In this document: piece after piece, positions 1-7,349 of the stretch
Layout of the letters: each line of letters opens with the position of its first letter
How positions within the stretch are numbered: the stretch's first letter is position 1
Assembly: GCA_965202895.1 (NCBI GenBank)
Contig: OZ241901.1
Location: forward strand, 2,170,001 to 2,234,000
Direction of reading: 5' to 3'
Source: JAJDXW01 sp965202895
Lineage (GTDB): Bacteria > Pseudomonadota > Gammaproteobacteria > HK1
Length of the DNA: 64,000 bases
The notes under the pieces: generated by a model
Database searches by the model: none
The model's input: only the letters and a program-made list of their open reading frames with translations
Told to the model about the DNA's origin: nothing
Made by a program: the position numbers and the translations under genes

Positions 1-216
1 GCGTCCGCGGAAGGCCCCCTCGCCGGGGTCCTCGCGTACAACGACGAGCCGCTGGTCTCGGTGGACTTCAACCACCACCCCGCGTCGTCGGTCTACGAGG
101 CGCCGCTCACCAAGGTGCTCGGCGGGCGTCAGGTGAAGGTGCTCTCGTGGTACGACAACGAGTGGGGCTTCTCCAACCGGATGCTCGACACCACCGTCGC
201 CTTCGTCGATGCTTGA
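1..216 (+). CDS. gap: Glyceraldehyde-3-phosphate dehydrogenase, C-terminal end
   Basis: This is the last 71 codons of the enzyme that oxidises glyceraldehyde 3-phosphate to 1,3-bisphosphoglycerate with NAD(P) in glycolysis, gluconeogenesis or the Calvin cycle. The reading frame is open from the window edge to a TGA and carries the family's tail signature WYDNEWGFSNRMLDT, preceded by SVDFNHHPASS, which fits the conserved catalytic-domain segment. The start lies left of the window. pgk and a class I aldolase follow on the same strand, a common triose-phosphate cluster, but 818 bp of repeats separate it from pgk, so co-transcription is uncertain. The identification is secure. Confidence 0.95.
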   Translation, partial: ASAEGPLAGVLAYNDEPLVSVDFNHHPASSVYEAPLTKVLGGRQVKVLSWYDNEWGFSNRMLDTTVAFVDA

Positions 217-225
217 GGCGGCGGA

Positions 226-985
226 TGCCTGACGGAGGGCGCACCCCGCGGCGAGGGTGCGCCGCCGGGGAGTCCGACCGCGGCCGGCGGACCCCGCGGG
301 CGCGGGCCGAACCAAGCCGCCCGGCCCCGGCCCCGGCCCCGGCGCCCGCACCGCGGGATCGTTTCACGCTGGGGAATCGGTTCGCGCGGGTGAACCCGGT
401 TCGGTCGAATCAGAGCGGCGAAGGTCTTGGGAACGGGCGTCTTGGGAAGAGTGATGGATGGGCATCGATGCTTGGCCGCGAGTCAGTCAGCGTGAAGAAG
501 TCCTGTGCCTGACGGGGGGCGCACCCCGTGGCGAGGGCGCGCCGCCGGGGAGGCCGACCGCGGCCGGCGAGCCCCGCGGGCGCGGCCCGAACCATGCCGC
601 CCGGCCCCGGCCCCGGCGCCCGCACCGCGGGATCGTTTCACGCTGGGGAATCGGTTCGCGCGGGTGAGCCCGGTTCGGTCGAATCAGAGCGGCGAAGGTC
701 TTGGGAACGGGCATCCTGGGAACGCGGGCGTCTCGCCCGCAAATGGGACGACAAGCCCGTCGCCGATCGATGCGGGCGAGACGCCCGCGTTCCCAGGAAG
801 AGTGATGGATGGGCATCGATGCTTGGCCGCGAGTCGGTCAGCGTGAAGAAGTCCTGTGCCTGACGGCGGGCGCACCCCGCGGCGGGGGTGCGCCGCTGGG
901 GAGGCCGACCGCGGCCGGCGGACCTCGCGGGCGCGGGCCGAACCACGCCGCCCGGCCCCGGCCCCGGCCCCGGCGCACCCGTACC
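226..985 (+). repeat. Direct repeat array, about 280-bp unit, 2.4 copies
   Basis: Three tandem copies start with the same word (tgcctgacgg) at 226, 506 and 857. The first two are near-identical over about 280 bp; the third diverges near 981, just before pgk. The second is longer because a 77-bp palindromic element sits inside it, and it lacks one 6-bp ggcccc unit of the first copy. The array fills the whole gap between gap and pgk. I see no convincing gene in it; open frames here are Arg/Pro/Gly-rich products of base composition. The long GC hairpins within each unit could act in transcription termination, but that is not shown. Confidence 0.85.
715..797. repeat. Palindromic REP-like element inserted in repeat copy 2
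   Basis: Perfect 27-bp arms (715-741 and 771-797) flank a 29-bp loop. Comparing the first 280-bp repeat copy with the second shows that 77 bp (721-797) are present only in the second, so the first copy serves as the empty site. Related elements lie at 11268-11372 and 24789-24909, each with the same core arm (gggaacgcgggcgt...cccgcccgca). It resembles REP or MITE-type palindromes found in many genomes. No transposase is seen next to it. Confidence 0.85.
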
Positions 986-1034
986 GGCCCCCCGCACGGA
1001 CCCCGGGGCAGGCTCCCGCCCCGTGATCGCGCGC

Positions 1035-2231
1035 ATGGCCGACCTCGACCTCGCGGGCCGGCGGGTGCTGGTCCGCGCGGACCTGAACGTCCCCCTCGCG
1101 GACGGGAAGGTCGCCAACGCGGCCCGCCTCCGGGCGTCCCTGCCGACCTTCGAGCAGGCCCTCGCGGCCGGCGCGGCGGTGACCGTGGCCTCCCACCTCG
1201 GCCGGCCGGCGCCGGGACGGTTCGACCCCACGTTCTCCATGGCTCCGGTCGCGGCGCGTCTCGGGGAAGCGCTCGGTCTCGGCCGCCCGGTCCCGCTCGC
1301 GGCGGGGTGGCCGGACGAAGGACCGGCGCCCGCCCCGGGGGAGATCGCCCTCGCCGAGAACGTGCGCTTCCTCGCGGGCGAGACGGAGAACGACGAAGCG
1401 CTCGCGCGGCGGATGGCCGCGACCTGCGACGTCTTCGTGATGGATGCGTTCGGGACCGCCCACCGCGCCCACGCATCCACCGCGGGGGTCGTGCGCCACG
1501 CCCCGAGCGCCTGCGCGGGGCCGCTCCTCGCGGCGGAGCTCGACGCCCTCGGGCAGGCCCTCCACCAGCCGGCCCGTCCGGTCGTCGCGGTGGTCGGAGG
1601 CGCCAAGGTGGCGGGCAAGATCGAGCTCCTGGAGAGCCTCGCCGGCAAGGTCGACCGGCTGGTCGCGGGCGGGGGGATCGCCAACACCTTCCTCGCCGCG
1701 GCGGGGCGACCGGTCGGCGCATCGCTCGTGGACCGCGAGCGGGTTCCGTTCGCGGCGGCGCTTCTCGCCCGGGCCGCCGCGGAAGGGTTCGAGGTCGTGC
1801 TCCCCGGCGACGTGGTGGTCGCGGCGGACCTCTCCGCGGATACGGCGGGGGTGGTGAAGCCGGTCGGCGAGGTCGGGGCGGCGGACATGATCCTCGACAT
1901 CGGCCCCGAGAGCGCCGAACGCCTCGCCCGGATCGTCGCCGCGGCGGGTACGATCATCTGGAACGGGCCGGTGGGCGTGTTCGAGCACCGGGCGTTCGCG
2001 GCGGGGACGGCGCGTCTCGCGGAGGCGGTCGCGGCGAGCGCGGGGTTCTCGATCGCGGGCGGGGGCGATACCCTCGCCGCCATCGACGCGTTCGGGGCAG
2101 CGGCGGGGGTGTCGCGGATCTCGACGGGCGGCGGGGCCTTTCTCGAGTTCCTGGAGGGCCGGAAGCTCCCCGCGGTGGCCGCGCTCGAGGCGGCCCGGAG
2201 CCGATCCCGATCCCGGTCCCGACCTCGGTGA
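1035..2231 (+). CDS. pgk: Phosphoglycerate kinase
   Basis: Transfers the acyl phosphate of 1,3-bisphosphoglycerate to ADP, giving ATP and 3-phosphoglycerate in the cytosol. The 398-residue product has the usual family length. Visible signatures are VRADLNVP at 13-20, SHLGRP near 57, the hinge and nucleotide segment IIWNGPVGVFE, and the C-terminal GGGDTLAAI and STGGGAFLEFLEG loops. I chose the ATG that gives the usual N-terminus (MADLDLAGRRVLVRADLN); the frame is open further upstream, but that extension is Pro/Gly/Arg-rich repeat sequence. The last ten residues are an Arg-Ser repeat encoded by a short degenerate nucleotide repeat, absent from typical Pgk and probably an unstructured tail. Confidence 0.95.
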   Translation: MADLDLAGRRVLVRADLNVPLADGKVANAARLRASLPTFEQALAAGAAVTVASHLGRPAPGRFDPTFSMAPVAARLGEALGLGRPVPLAAGWPDEGPAPAPGEIALAENVRFLAGETENDEALARRMAATCDVFVMDAFGTAHRAHASTAGVVRHAPSACAGPLLAAELDALGQALHQPARPVVAVVGGAKVAGKIELLESLAGKVDRLVAGGGIANTFLAAAGRPVGASLVDRERVPFAAALLARAAAEGFEVVLPGDVVVAADLSADTAGVVKPVGEVGAADMILDIGPESAERLARIVAAAGTIIWNGPVGVFEHRAFAAGTARLAEAVAASAGFSIAGGGDTLAAIDAFGAAAGVSRISTGGGAFLEFLEGRKLPAVAALEAARSRSRSRSRPR

Positions 2232-2297
2232 CGGGAGGTCCGGAGGGCGCGGGAACACGGCTCGGGGAGCTGTGACGCTGCGCCGCGGGGTCGACCG

Positions 2298-2606
2298 ATG
2301 GCGCGCTGGTATCGATGTGCGGAAGAGGCCGAATGGATGGACGTCGTCGGGTGCGGCAGGCTGAGGCCGGGTCGCAATGGCTGCGGCTCCGGCAAATGGG
2401 TCGCCGGGACGGAAGCAGGCGCCTGGCAATGGGGAGCGCTGGACGATCGGTTCCCGGCTCGGGTGGTCGTCCTCGAATGGGACGACGAAATTGTCGAACG
2501 GGCGCATTTCGTGGACAATCCCGATCGAATCGGGCCGGCGGCTTACGTCCAGGGAGATGACTTGCCGCAGGTCCACATCGTCGAGGTGATCGGGTACGGG
2601 TCATGA
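2298..2606 (+). CDS. Small protein, possible ADP-ribosyltransferase-fold toxin
   Basis: A 102-residue protein between pgk and fba. The order of motifs, WYRCAEEAEW at the N-terminus, then GRNGCGSGKWVAGTEAGAWQWG, then VVVLEWDDEIV and a C-terminal PQVHIVEV, resembles small ADP-ribosyltransferase-like toxin domains (the TreTu group at the ends of Rhs proteins): Arg after Tyr on strand 1, a Lys/Trp middle motif and a late Glu. This is recalled resemblance, not a search result. The stop codon overlaps the next ATG by four bases (ATGA), a layout common for toxin-immunity or toxin-antitoxin pairs. It is a solitary domain with no secretion or Rhs sequence nearby. Alternative: an uncharacterised small protein. 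Confidence 0.6.
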   Translation: MARWYRCAEEAEWMDVVGCGRLRPGRNGCGSGKWVAGTEAGAWQWGALDDRFPARVVVLEWDDEIVERAHFVDNPDRIGPAAYVQGDDLPQVHIVEVIGYGS

Positions 2607-3043
2607 GGCGTACCGGACGACACGCGGTGACGGCGATCTTCGAGCCGGCCGACGATCGGGTGCGCGGTGTGTTGACCCGAGGCGCGCCGCCCAGCAGCGC
2701 AGCCCGGCTGGTTGGCCGCGGTGTCCCGGAGCCTGCCTCGAGTCCCGTCAGCCTGTTGCTCGAGTCCTGCGATCCGGGCAGCCGCGATGGCCTCGTCCGG
2801 GTCGAGCTGCTGGTCCATCCCGAACGAACCGGCGTGCTGCTCGAAGGCGTCGAGTTCGAGTTGTCGGCAGGCCAGGGACCCCTGGGTTGTGGCAGGGTCA
2901 TCCCGGAGCCGCCCGCCGACGCCGATCCACCGGCTCACCCCCCCGGATGCCGATCGACGTCCGGCGACGTTCCGGAACCGGACGAAGAAGGGCTTGGAGA
3001 TGGCTCTCGCCGGCCGTCCGGGGCAGCGAAGTGGATGGCCTGA
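2603..3043 (+). CDS. Hypothetical protein, candidate partner of the preceding gene
   Basis: A 146-residue frame whose ATG overlaps the stop of the preceding gene, suggesting translational coupling. Residues about 10-100 look like a folded domain (SPVSLLLESCDPGSRDGLVR, then VELLVHPERTGVLLEGVEFE), while the last 45 residues are Pro/Ser/Gly/Arg-rich and may be beyond the real fold. No family is recognised. If the upstream gene is a toxin, this would be the natural immunity candidate, because it is the only gene between the toxin and fba. Third-position G+C is only moderately biased, so coding status is less certain than for neighbours. Confidence 0.45.
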   Translation: MRRTGRHAVTAIFEPADDRVRGVLTRGAPPSSAARLVGRGVPEPASSPVSLLLESCDPGSRDGLVRVELLVHPERTGVLLEGVEFELSAGQGPLGCGRVIPEPPADADPPAHPPGCRSTSGDVPEPDEEGLGDGSRRPSGAAKWMA

Positions 3044-3103
3044 CGAACGAGAACGAGCGGGACCCGAGGGCGGGATTGAGAGAGGGAGAGGAGGAACGGA
3101 GTG

Positions 3104-4135
3104 ATGGACAGGACGAGCCTCGAACGCATCGCGAACGCGATGGTGGCGCGCGGCAAGGGGATTCTCGCCGCCGACGAGAGCGCGCCCACGATCAGGCGCC
3201 GCTTCGACACCATCGGGCTCGAATCGACGGAGGAGAACCGCCGGATCTGGCGCGAGCTCCTCATCACCGCGCCGGGCGGCGGGGAGTCCCTGAGCGGCAT
3301 GATCCTCTTCGACGAGACGCTCCGGCAGGCGACCTCGGACGGGACGCCCTTCCCGCGGGCGCTCGAGGCGCAGGGGATCCTCCCCGGCATCAAGGTGGAT
3401 ACGGGTGCGAAGGACCTCGCGGGGCGCCCGGGCGAGAAGGTGACGGAAGGGCTGGACGGGCTCCGCGAGCGGCTCGCCGAGTACGTCGGGCTCGGCGCGA
3501 AGTTCGCGAAGTGGCGGGCCGTCATCACGATCGGGGCGGACGGGCGGCCGAGCGACGCCTGCATCCACGCGAACGCCCACGCCCTCGCGCGCTACGCGGC
3601 CCTCTGCCAGGAGGCGGGGGTGGTCCCGATCGTCGAGCCCGAGGTGCTGATGGACGGCGGCCACACCATCGGGCGCTCCTACGAGGTCACCGTGCGCACC
3701 CAGCGGGCGACGTACGCGGAGATGGCCGCCCAGGGGGTCCATCTCGCGGGGACGATCCTCAAGCCGAGCATGGTCGTCTCCGGCAAGGACTGCCCGGAGC
3801 AGGCGGGGGTGGACGAGGTGGCGGAGCGCACCGTCGCGTGCCTCCTCGATGCGGTTCCGGCTGCGGTGCCCGGGGTGGTGTTCCTCTCCGGCGGGCAGAG
3901 CGCGGCGGTCGCGACCGCCCACCTCAATGCGATGAACGCGCTCTCCGCCGAGCTGCCGTGGGCGCTCAGCTTCTCCTACGGGCGGGCGCTCCAGGACCCG
4001 GCCCTGCGGGCATGGGCGGGGAAGGCGGAGAACGCCGGGGGCGCGCAGGCGCTGCTCGCGGCGCGCGAGCGCCTGAACGCCCTCGCCTGCCTCGGCCGCT
4101 ACACCGACGCGATGGAGGAGGCCGCCGCGGCCTGA
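3104..4135 (+). CDS. fba: Class I fructose-bisphosphate aldolase
   Basis: Splits fructose 1,6-bisphosphate into dihydroxyacetone phosphate and glyceraldehyde 3-phosphate, or the reverse, through a Schiff base. The 343-residue protein has the animal/plant-type class I layout: GILAADES near 20, the triad region GIKVDTGAKDL, VPIVEPEVLMDG, the Schiff-base lysine in GTILKPSMV (about residue 220) and VFLSGGQSA. A strong Shine-Dalgarno (gagaggagg) lies 8-9 bases before the ATG; a GTG directly upstream is possible. With gap and pgk it forms a triose-phosphate gene cluster. Confidence 0.95.
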   Translation: MDRTSLERIANAMVARGKGILAADESAPTIRRRFDTIGLESTEENRRIWRELLITAPGGGESLSGMILFDETLRQATSDGTPFPRALEAQGILPGIKVDTGAKDLAGRPGEKVTEGLDGLRERLAEYVGLGAKFAKWRAVITIGADGRPSDACIHANAHALARYAALCQEAGVVPIVEPEVLMDGGHTIGRSYEVTVRTQRATYAEMAAQGVHLAGTILKPSMVVSGKDCPEQAGVDEVAERTVACLLDAVPAAVPGVVFLSGGQSAAVATAHLNAMNALSAELPWALSFSYGRALQDPALRAWAGKAENAGGAQALLAARERLNALACLGRYTDAMEEAAAA

Positions 4136-4497
4136 CCGCCTTCGGGCGCCCTCGATGTCCGGCGTCGGCGGCGGCGCACGCCGCGCCGGTTGCCGGGGCC
4201 TGTCCGCCGCCCGGCTGCACGGCTGGCCAGAGGAAGGCCGTACCGGTGGTCCGACGGGCACGAGCAGGGTCGCATCCGGGACGGTGCGCCCGCGGCCCGT
4301 GGCGAGGCGGCCCCTTGGCGCGCTGCCGCGCCCAGTCGATTCCATCAGGCGGGGTGATCCCGTTCTGCGCGGCACGAATCAGCTTCCCGCCCGTCGTCCA
4401 AGGAGGCGCAACCGGGCATCGACCTGTCCGAAGGCGTCCTGCTTCCATTGATCGGCGGTTCGCTCCTGCCGAACGTCGGTTTCTTCAACGAAGCGGC
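4136..4497. other. Intergenic region, no gene recognised
   Basis: About 360 bp between fba and the convergent minus-strand pair ending at 4498. I see no frame with protein-like composition and no clear terminator hairpin with a T-run. Confidence 0.5.
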
Positions 4498-4701
4498 TCA
4501 CGGACTTCGGACCAAAGCCGTCGAACTCTCGAACTTCACATCGACGTGCCCGTATCCAGCGGCGGCGTCTTCATGGACCAGCAAGGGACGACGGACTTTC
4601 GGCCAAGGCGTCGGGACCGCCCGGACTGTTCGCTCCTCATATTCAGCTGTCAGCGTCGCCGCCACTCCGTGCAGATTCATCGTCTTGTGCTCCTCCCTCA
4701 T
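4498..4701 (-). CDS. Small hypothetical protein, second gene of a pair
   Basis: A 67-residue protein of unknown family. It contains LHGVAATLTAEYEERTVRAV followed by PTPWPKVRRPL and ends AALVRSP-like after a GYGHVDVKFE segment, which reads as a compact beta-rich domain rather than composition noise. Its ATG overlaps the upstream gene's stop by four bases (ATGA), so the two are probably co-translated. A start at the internal Met eight codons in (MNLHG) is also possible. No function can be assigned. Confidence 0.5.
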   Translation of the reverse strand: MREEHKTMNLHGVAATLTAEYEERTVRAVPTPWPKVRRPLLVHEDAAAGYGHVDVKFESSTALVRSP

Positions 4702-5036
4702 GTTTCTTCTGCACCCCCTGTCCACTCGCCCTCGTCGGCGTCGTCTGCTGGCCCCCATGTGGCCTTTACTGCTTTTCCGAGTCGTTCCCCCTTCTCTTCT
4801 TGTTCGTGGTATCGCAGCGTCCACAGCGTCAGCTTCGCCGCGGGTTCTTCCCTGTCGCCCTCGACTTCGACCGCGAGCCGTCCCGGCATTGGCGTTTGGC
4901 TTCGCCACACCCGGATTGTTGTTTCTTCTGGCCCTCCTGCCTTCGTTGCCTCGAACCATAGCGCGAACCCCTCGTCGTTTTCGTACTTCGGTTCGTATTC
5001 ATCGACCTCGTACCCGTACTCGTAGACCCTCAGCAT
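4698..5036 (-). CDS. Small acidic hypothetical protein, first gene of a pair
   Basis: A 112-residue acidic protein, MLRVYEYGYEVDEYEPKYEN at the N-terminus, then WFEATKAGGPEETTIRVWRS and a hydrophilic Glu/Asp-rich tail (ADDADEGEWTGGAEET). The frame is open further upstream but becomes Arg-rich; I take the ATG at 5036, with an in-frame GTG two codons earlier as an alternative. No domain is recognised. It overlaps the downstream 67-residue gene by four bases. The acidic composition and the coupled small partner fit a toxin-antitoxin or immunity-type pair, but this is only inference. Confidence 0.5.
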   Translation of the reverse strand: MLRVYEYGYEVDEYEPKYENDEGFALWFEATKAGGPEETTIRVWRSQTPMPGRLAVEVEGDREEPAAKLTLWTLRYHEQEEKGERLGKAVKATWGPADDADEGEWTGGAEET

Positions 5037-5136
5037 CGCCACCGGATCGGGATTTCGCGAGTGGAAGGATTGGGCGGCCCTCGTCAACGAATCCGTGAGC
5101 CGGCGACGGTGCTCGCGGACGACGGCGCGCGGCGCG

Positions 5137-5590
5137 TCACGTCCGGCTCGGCGACGGTCGGGGACCCGGGCGATCGAGCGTTTCGCCGTCGTCGGCAAAG
5201 ATCTCGACCGGAACCGGGAGGTTCGGTGCGCGCGCCAGACGGGCATCCGTGGTCAGGAGGGGGCCGTTCAGAATTTCCGCCAGCGCGACGTACACGGCGT
5301 CGTACGCCGTGAGGTTGGAGCGCCATGACCAGATGCGGCGCAACATGGGTCCGTGGCGATGGCGTCGGAGATCGAGATCCTCCAGTATCCCGACGGCCTG
5401 CGTCGCGCGCTCCATCGTGACGAGGCTTCGCGTTCACGTAGCGTCGGAGCACGTTGATGACTTCGAGATCGACCAGCTCGGGGCTATGCATGGAGATCCC
5501 CGGATCGGACAGGCGCCGGCGGATCCTCACGCCGGGTGCGGTGACGAGCACCAGTTCGACGACCGCGGAGGCGTCCAGCACCACGATCAC
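5137..5590 (-). pseudogene. vapC: VapC-type PIN-domain toxin, frameshifted
   Basis: PIN-domain RNases of the VapC family cleave tRNA or rRNA and are held inactive by their VapB partner. The N-terminal half starts at a GTG 7 bp after vapB: VIVVLDASAVVELVL with the first catalytic Asp, then LHxPELVDLEVINVLRRYVNA. Homology then continues in another frame from about 5425 (LVTMERATQAVGILEDLDLR, NLTAYDAVYVALAE, LLTTDARLARAP), carrying the later acidic residues. One extra base near 5425 accounts for the break. The halves join without loss of conserved sequence, so this is either a recent inactivation or a sequencing or assembly error. Confidence 0.8.
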
Positions 5591-5597
5591 GTCGAGT

Positions 5598-5828
5598 TCA
5601 CCGCTCGTTCCGGTCTTCTCGCAGGATGTCGGCAGGCGGGGGGTCGAGATGGATGGACGGCAGCTCGGCAATCCGGGCGAACACTTCTTCGCGTGTCGGC
5701 CGGTCCAGAGACTGCCGGATTTCACGCAGGACGTAGTCCGACATGGACATGGCGGCGTACGCCGCCCTTGCCTTCAGGCGAGCATGCAGGTCGTCCGGAA
5801 CGTTTCGGATCTGGAGCATCTTGGACAT
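5598..5828 (-). CDS. vapB: VapB/FitA-like antitoxin
   Basis: A 76-residue antitoxin with an N-terminal ribbon-helix-helix: MLQIRNVPDDLHARLKARAA followed by MSMSDYVLREI, the pattern of FitA-like VapB proteins that bind their own operator and neutralise the VapC RNase. The C-terminal segment (EEVFARIAELPSIHLDPPPA) is the expected toxin-binding tail. The first ATG lies at the predicted transcription start; the second ATG (MLQIRN, three codons later) is the usual family start. It is followed after 7 bp by the frameshifted vapC. Confidence 0.85.
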   Translation of the reverse strand: MSKMLQIRNVPDDLHARLKARAAYAAMSMSDYVLREIRQSLDRPTREEVFARIAELPSIHLDPPPADILREDRNER

Positions 5829-5834
5829 GCGAAG

Positions 5835-5863
5835 ATGATGATTTCATGTTTTTTACATGTCAA
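5835..5863 (-). promoter_or_regulatory. vapB promoter with operator inverted repeat in the spacer
   Basis: On the minus strand, TTGACA (5863-5858), a 17-bp spacer and CATCAT (5840-5835) make a good sigma70-type promoter. Within it lies a perfect inverted repeat, CATGT-N5-ACATG (5845-5859), suited to a ribbon-helix-helix dimer of dimers. The predicted start site falls at about the first vapB ATG, so the transcript would be nearly leaderless if that ATG is used. Confidence 0.6.
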
Positions 5864-5890
5864 GCCCCACACCACCGCGCCTGTCAGGAG

Positions 5891-5906
5891 CCCCCCCCCC
5901 CCCCCC
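5891..5906. repeat. Homopolymer tract of 16 C
   Basis: A run of 16 C between vapB and the downstream AT-rich region. It lies upstream of the vapB promoter on the transcribed strand as poly-G. Such tracts vary in length by slippage; length may also be a sequencing artefact. Confidence 0.8.
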
Positions 5907-6034
5907 GAACGCACTCCTCCCCTTCCCTGTACACCCTGACCCGACCGACGACTCGGAAACAACATGACATGCTGAAAAAATAAATATTTTTCCACTTTCT
6001 TAACGAAAAATTTCCTTGCCGACCTGCGGCGGCT

Positions 6035-6418
6035 CTACGCGCACCACGAGAGCACCTTGCGACGCAAGTGATCGGCCGATTCGACTCCACGTTCCTCGGC
6101 AACGGAGAGGTCGAGGTACGTCCGGACCGGGCTCGTGCAGATGATGCCGGGCGCCGACTCGATCATGTCGGCGAGAACGTCCTGATCCTTCGGGATACGG
6201 ACGTTGAGTTCCCGTCCCTGTCTACGCCCGATGCTCTCGGCACGCCCGCAATCTGCGCCGTCCCCTTCCCGGTCGGCAAGAAGGCGCCTGATTACGCATG
6301 ATTCCCGGCCGGTTCGAGGACCATGCGTAGTCGGGTCGATCTTCGTGCATGCAAAAGAGTCATCCTGATCGAAAGCCGCAAGAAAAACGTCCAAATCAGG
6401 AAGTTCGTGATGCTGCAC
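6035..6418 (-). pseudogene. AbiEi-like antitoxin, C-terminal remnant
   Basis: A 127-codon frame. Its second half (RIPKDQDVLADMIESAPGII, then CTSPVRTYLDLSVAEERGVE and SADHLRRKVL) matches the C-terminal pattern of type IV AbiEi-family antitoxins, in which a basic/hydrophobic strand precedes the SPVQTYLDL motif and an acidic helix. The first half (DDSFACTKIDPTTHGP, RTGRE) is less typical, and the protein is shorter than the usual 200 or more residues; no AbiEii nucleotidyltransferase is adjacent. I therefore treat it as a degraded remnant. The assignment rests on a short motif. Confidence 0.4.
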
Positions 6419-7349
6419 GGTTACCCCTCACGTGATCTCGAATCTCACGGCCCCGGCTGCATACGGATTCCGATACCCCATGACGCGAGGCGCGGAGGTA
6501 GCACTCCAGCGCATCCTGCCACGGCGACATGGCCCCGAAGGCGGCCTCGACCTTGGCATTGTCCAGCACGCTGTAGCGCGGGCGCGCCGCCCGGGTGGGA
6601 TATTCTTCGCTCGAACACGGGGTGACGGCGGTCTCGACCCCGGCGAGGCGGACGATCTCGCGCGCGAACTCGAACCAGGTCGCCGAGCCGCCATTGACCA
6701 CGTGGTAGAGCCCCGGCGCACAGCCCTCCGCCAGCATCCGCAGCAGGACGCGCGCGACGTCGGCGGTGGCGGTCGGGGACATGGTCTGGTCGTCGACGAC
6801 CCGGAGCGCTCCCTTCTCCCGCCCGAGGCGGATCATGGTCTCGACGAAGTTGCCGCCCTTGCCTCTGGCCCCGGCCGTCCCGAACAGCGAGGCGACGCGG
6901 AGGATGACGGCATCCTCGCAGGAGAGCCGGGCGAGCGTTTCGCCCATTGCCTTGGAGGCGCCGTAGACGTTCACCGGTGCGGCCGGATCGTCCTCGCGGA
7001 ACGGCCGGGTGCGGGCGGCATCGCCGCCGAACACGTAGTCGGTGCCGACGTGGAAGAGCCGCGCTCCCTTGCCGGCGCACGCCCGCGCCATCGCCCGGAC
7101 CGCGTGCGCGTTGACGGCGAAGGCGAGGGCGGCGTTGTCCTCCACCTCGTCCGTCTTGTGGTAGCCGGTGCAGTTGACGAGGGCGTCGAAGTCCAGCCCG
7201 CCGAGGATCGGCTCGATCTTCTCCGGGGCCGACACGTCCAGCTTGCCGCGCGCCAGCGGAAACAGCTCGAAAGGCTTCCCGGCTTCCTCGTGCGCACGCC
7301 GAAAGTCGTATCCGAGCTGCCCTCCCGGACCCAGCAGCAGCACCTTCAT
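6396..7349 (-). CDS. rfbD: dTDP-4-dehydrorhamnose reductase-like protein
   Basis: An NAD(P)-dependent short-chain-type reductase of the RmlD/RfbD family, which completes dTDP-L-rhamnose synthesis by reducing the 4-keto group. Signatures are the Rossmann motif LGPGGQLGYD at the N-terminus, NCTGYHKTDEVEDN, FHVGTDYVFGG and the catalytic pair in VNVYGASKAMGE (YxxxK). The 317-residue length is slightly above normal; the last 30 or so residues are not typical. The ATG overlaps the stop of the upstream epimerase by four bases. rfbC lies upstream in the same direction, but rfbA and rfbB are not in the window, so the product could be another 6-deoxysugar. Confidence 0.85.
   Translation of the reverse strand: MKVLLLGPGGQLGYDFRRAHEEAGKPFELFPLARGKLDVSAPEKIEPILGGLDFDALVNCTGYHKTDEVEDNAALAFAVNAHAVRAMARACAGKGARLFHVGTDYVFGGDAARTRPFREDDPAAPVNVYGASKAMGETLARLSCEDAVILRVASLFGTAGARGKGGNFVETMIRLGREKGALRVVDDQTMSPTATADVARVLLRMLAEGCAPGLYHVVNGGSATWFEFAREIVRLAGVETAVTPCSSEEYPTRAARPRYSVLDNAKVEAAFGAMSPWQDALECYLRASRHGVSESVCSRGREIRDHVRGNRAASRTS

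Noticed and set aside
226..985. Tandem repeats considered as a CRISPR array
   Set aside because: Units are about 280 bp without short repeats or unique spacers, and no cas genes are nearby.
638..2576. Two long minus-strand frames opposite pgk
   Set aside because: Arg/Pro/Ser-rich shadows of pgk and the 280-bp repeats with no recognisable domain.
2655..3043. Alternative frames overlapping the partner of the ART-like gene
   Set aside because: Ser/Arg/Pro-rich with no start signals; the ATGA-coupled frame is the more protein-like choice.
2543..4375. 610-codon minus-strand frame opposite fba
   Set aside because: No domain, Arg-rich, and the opposite strand encodes an unmistakable aldolase.
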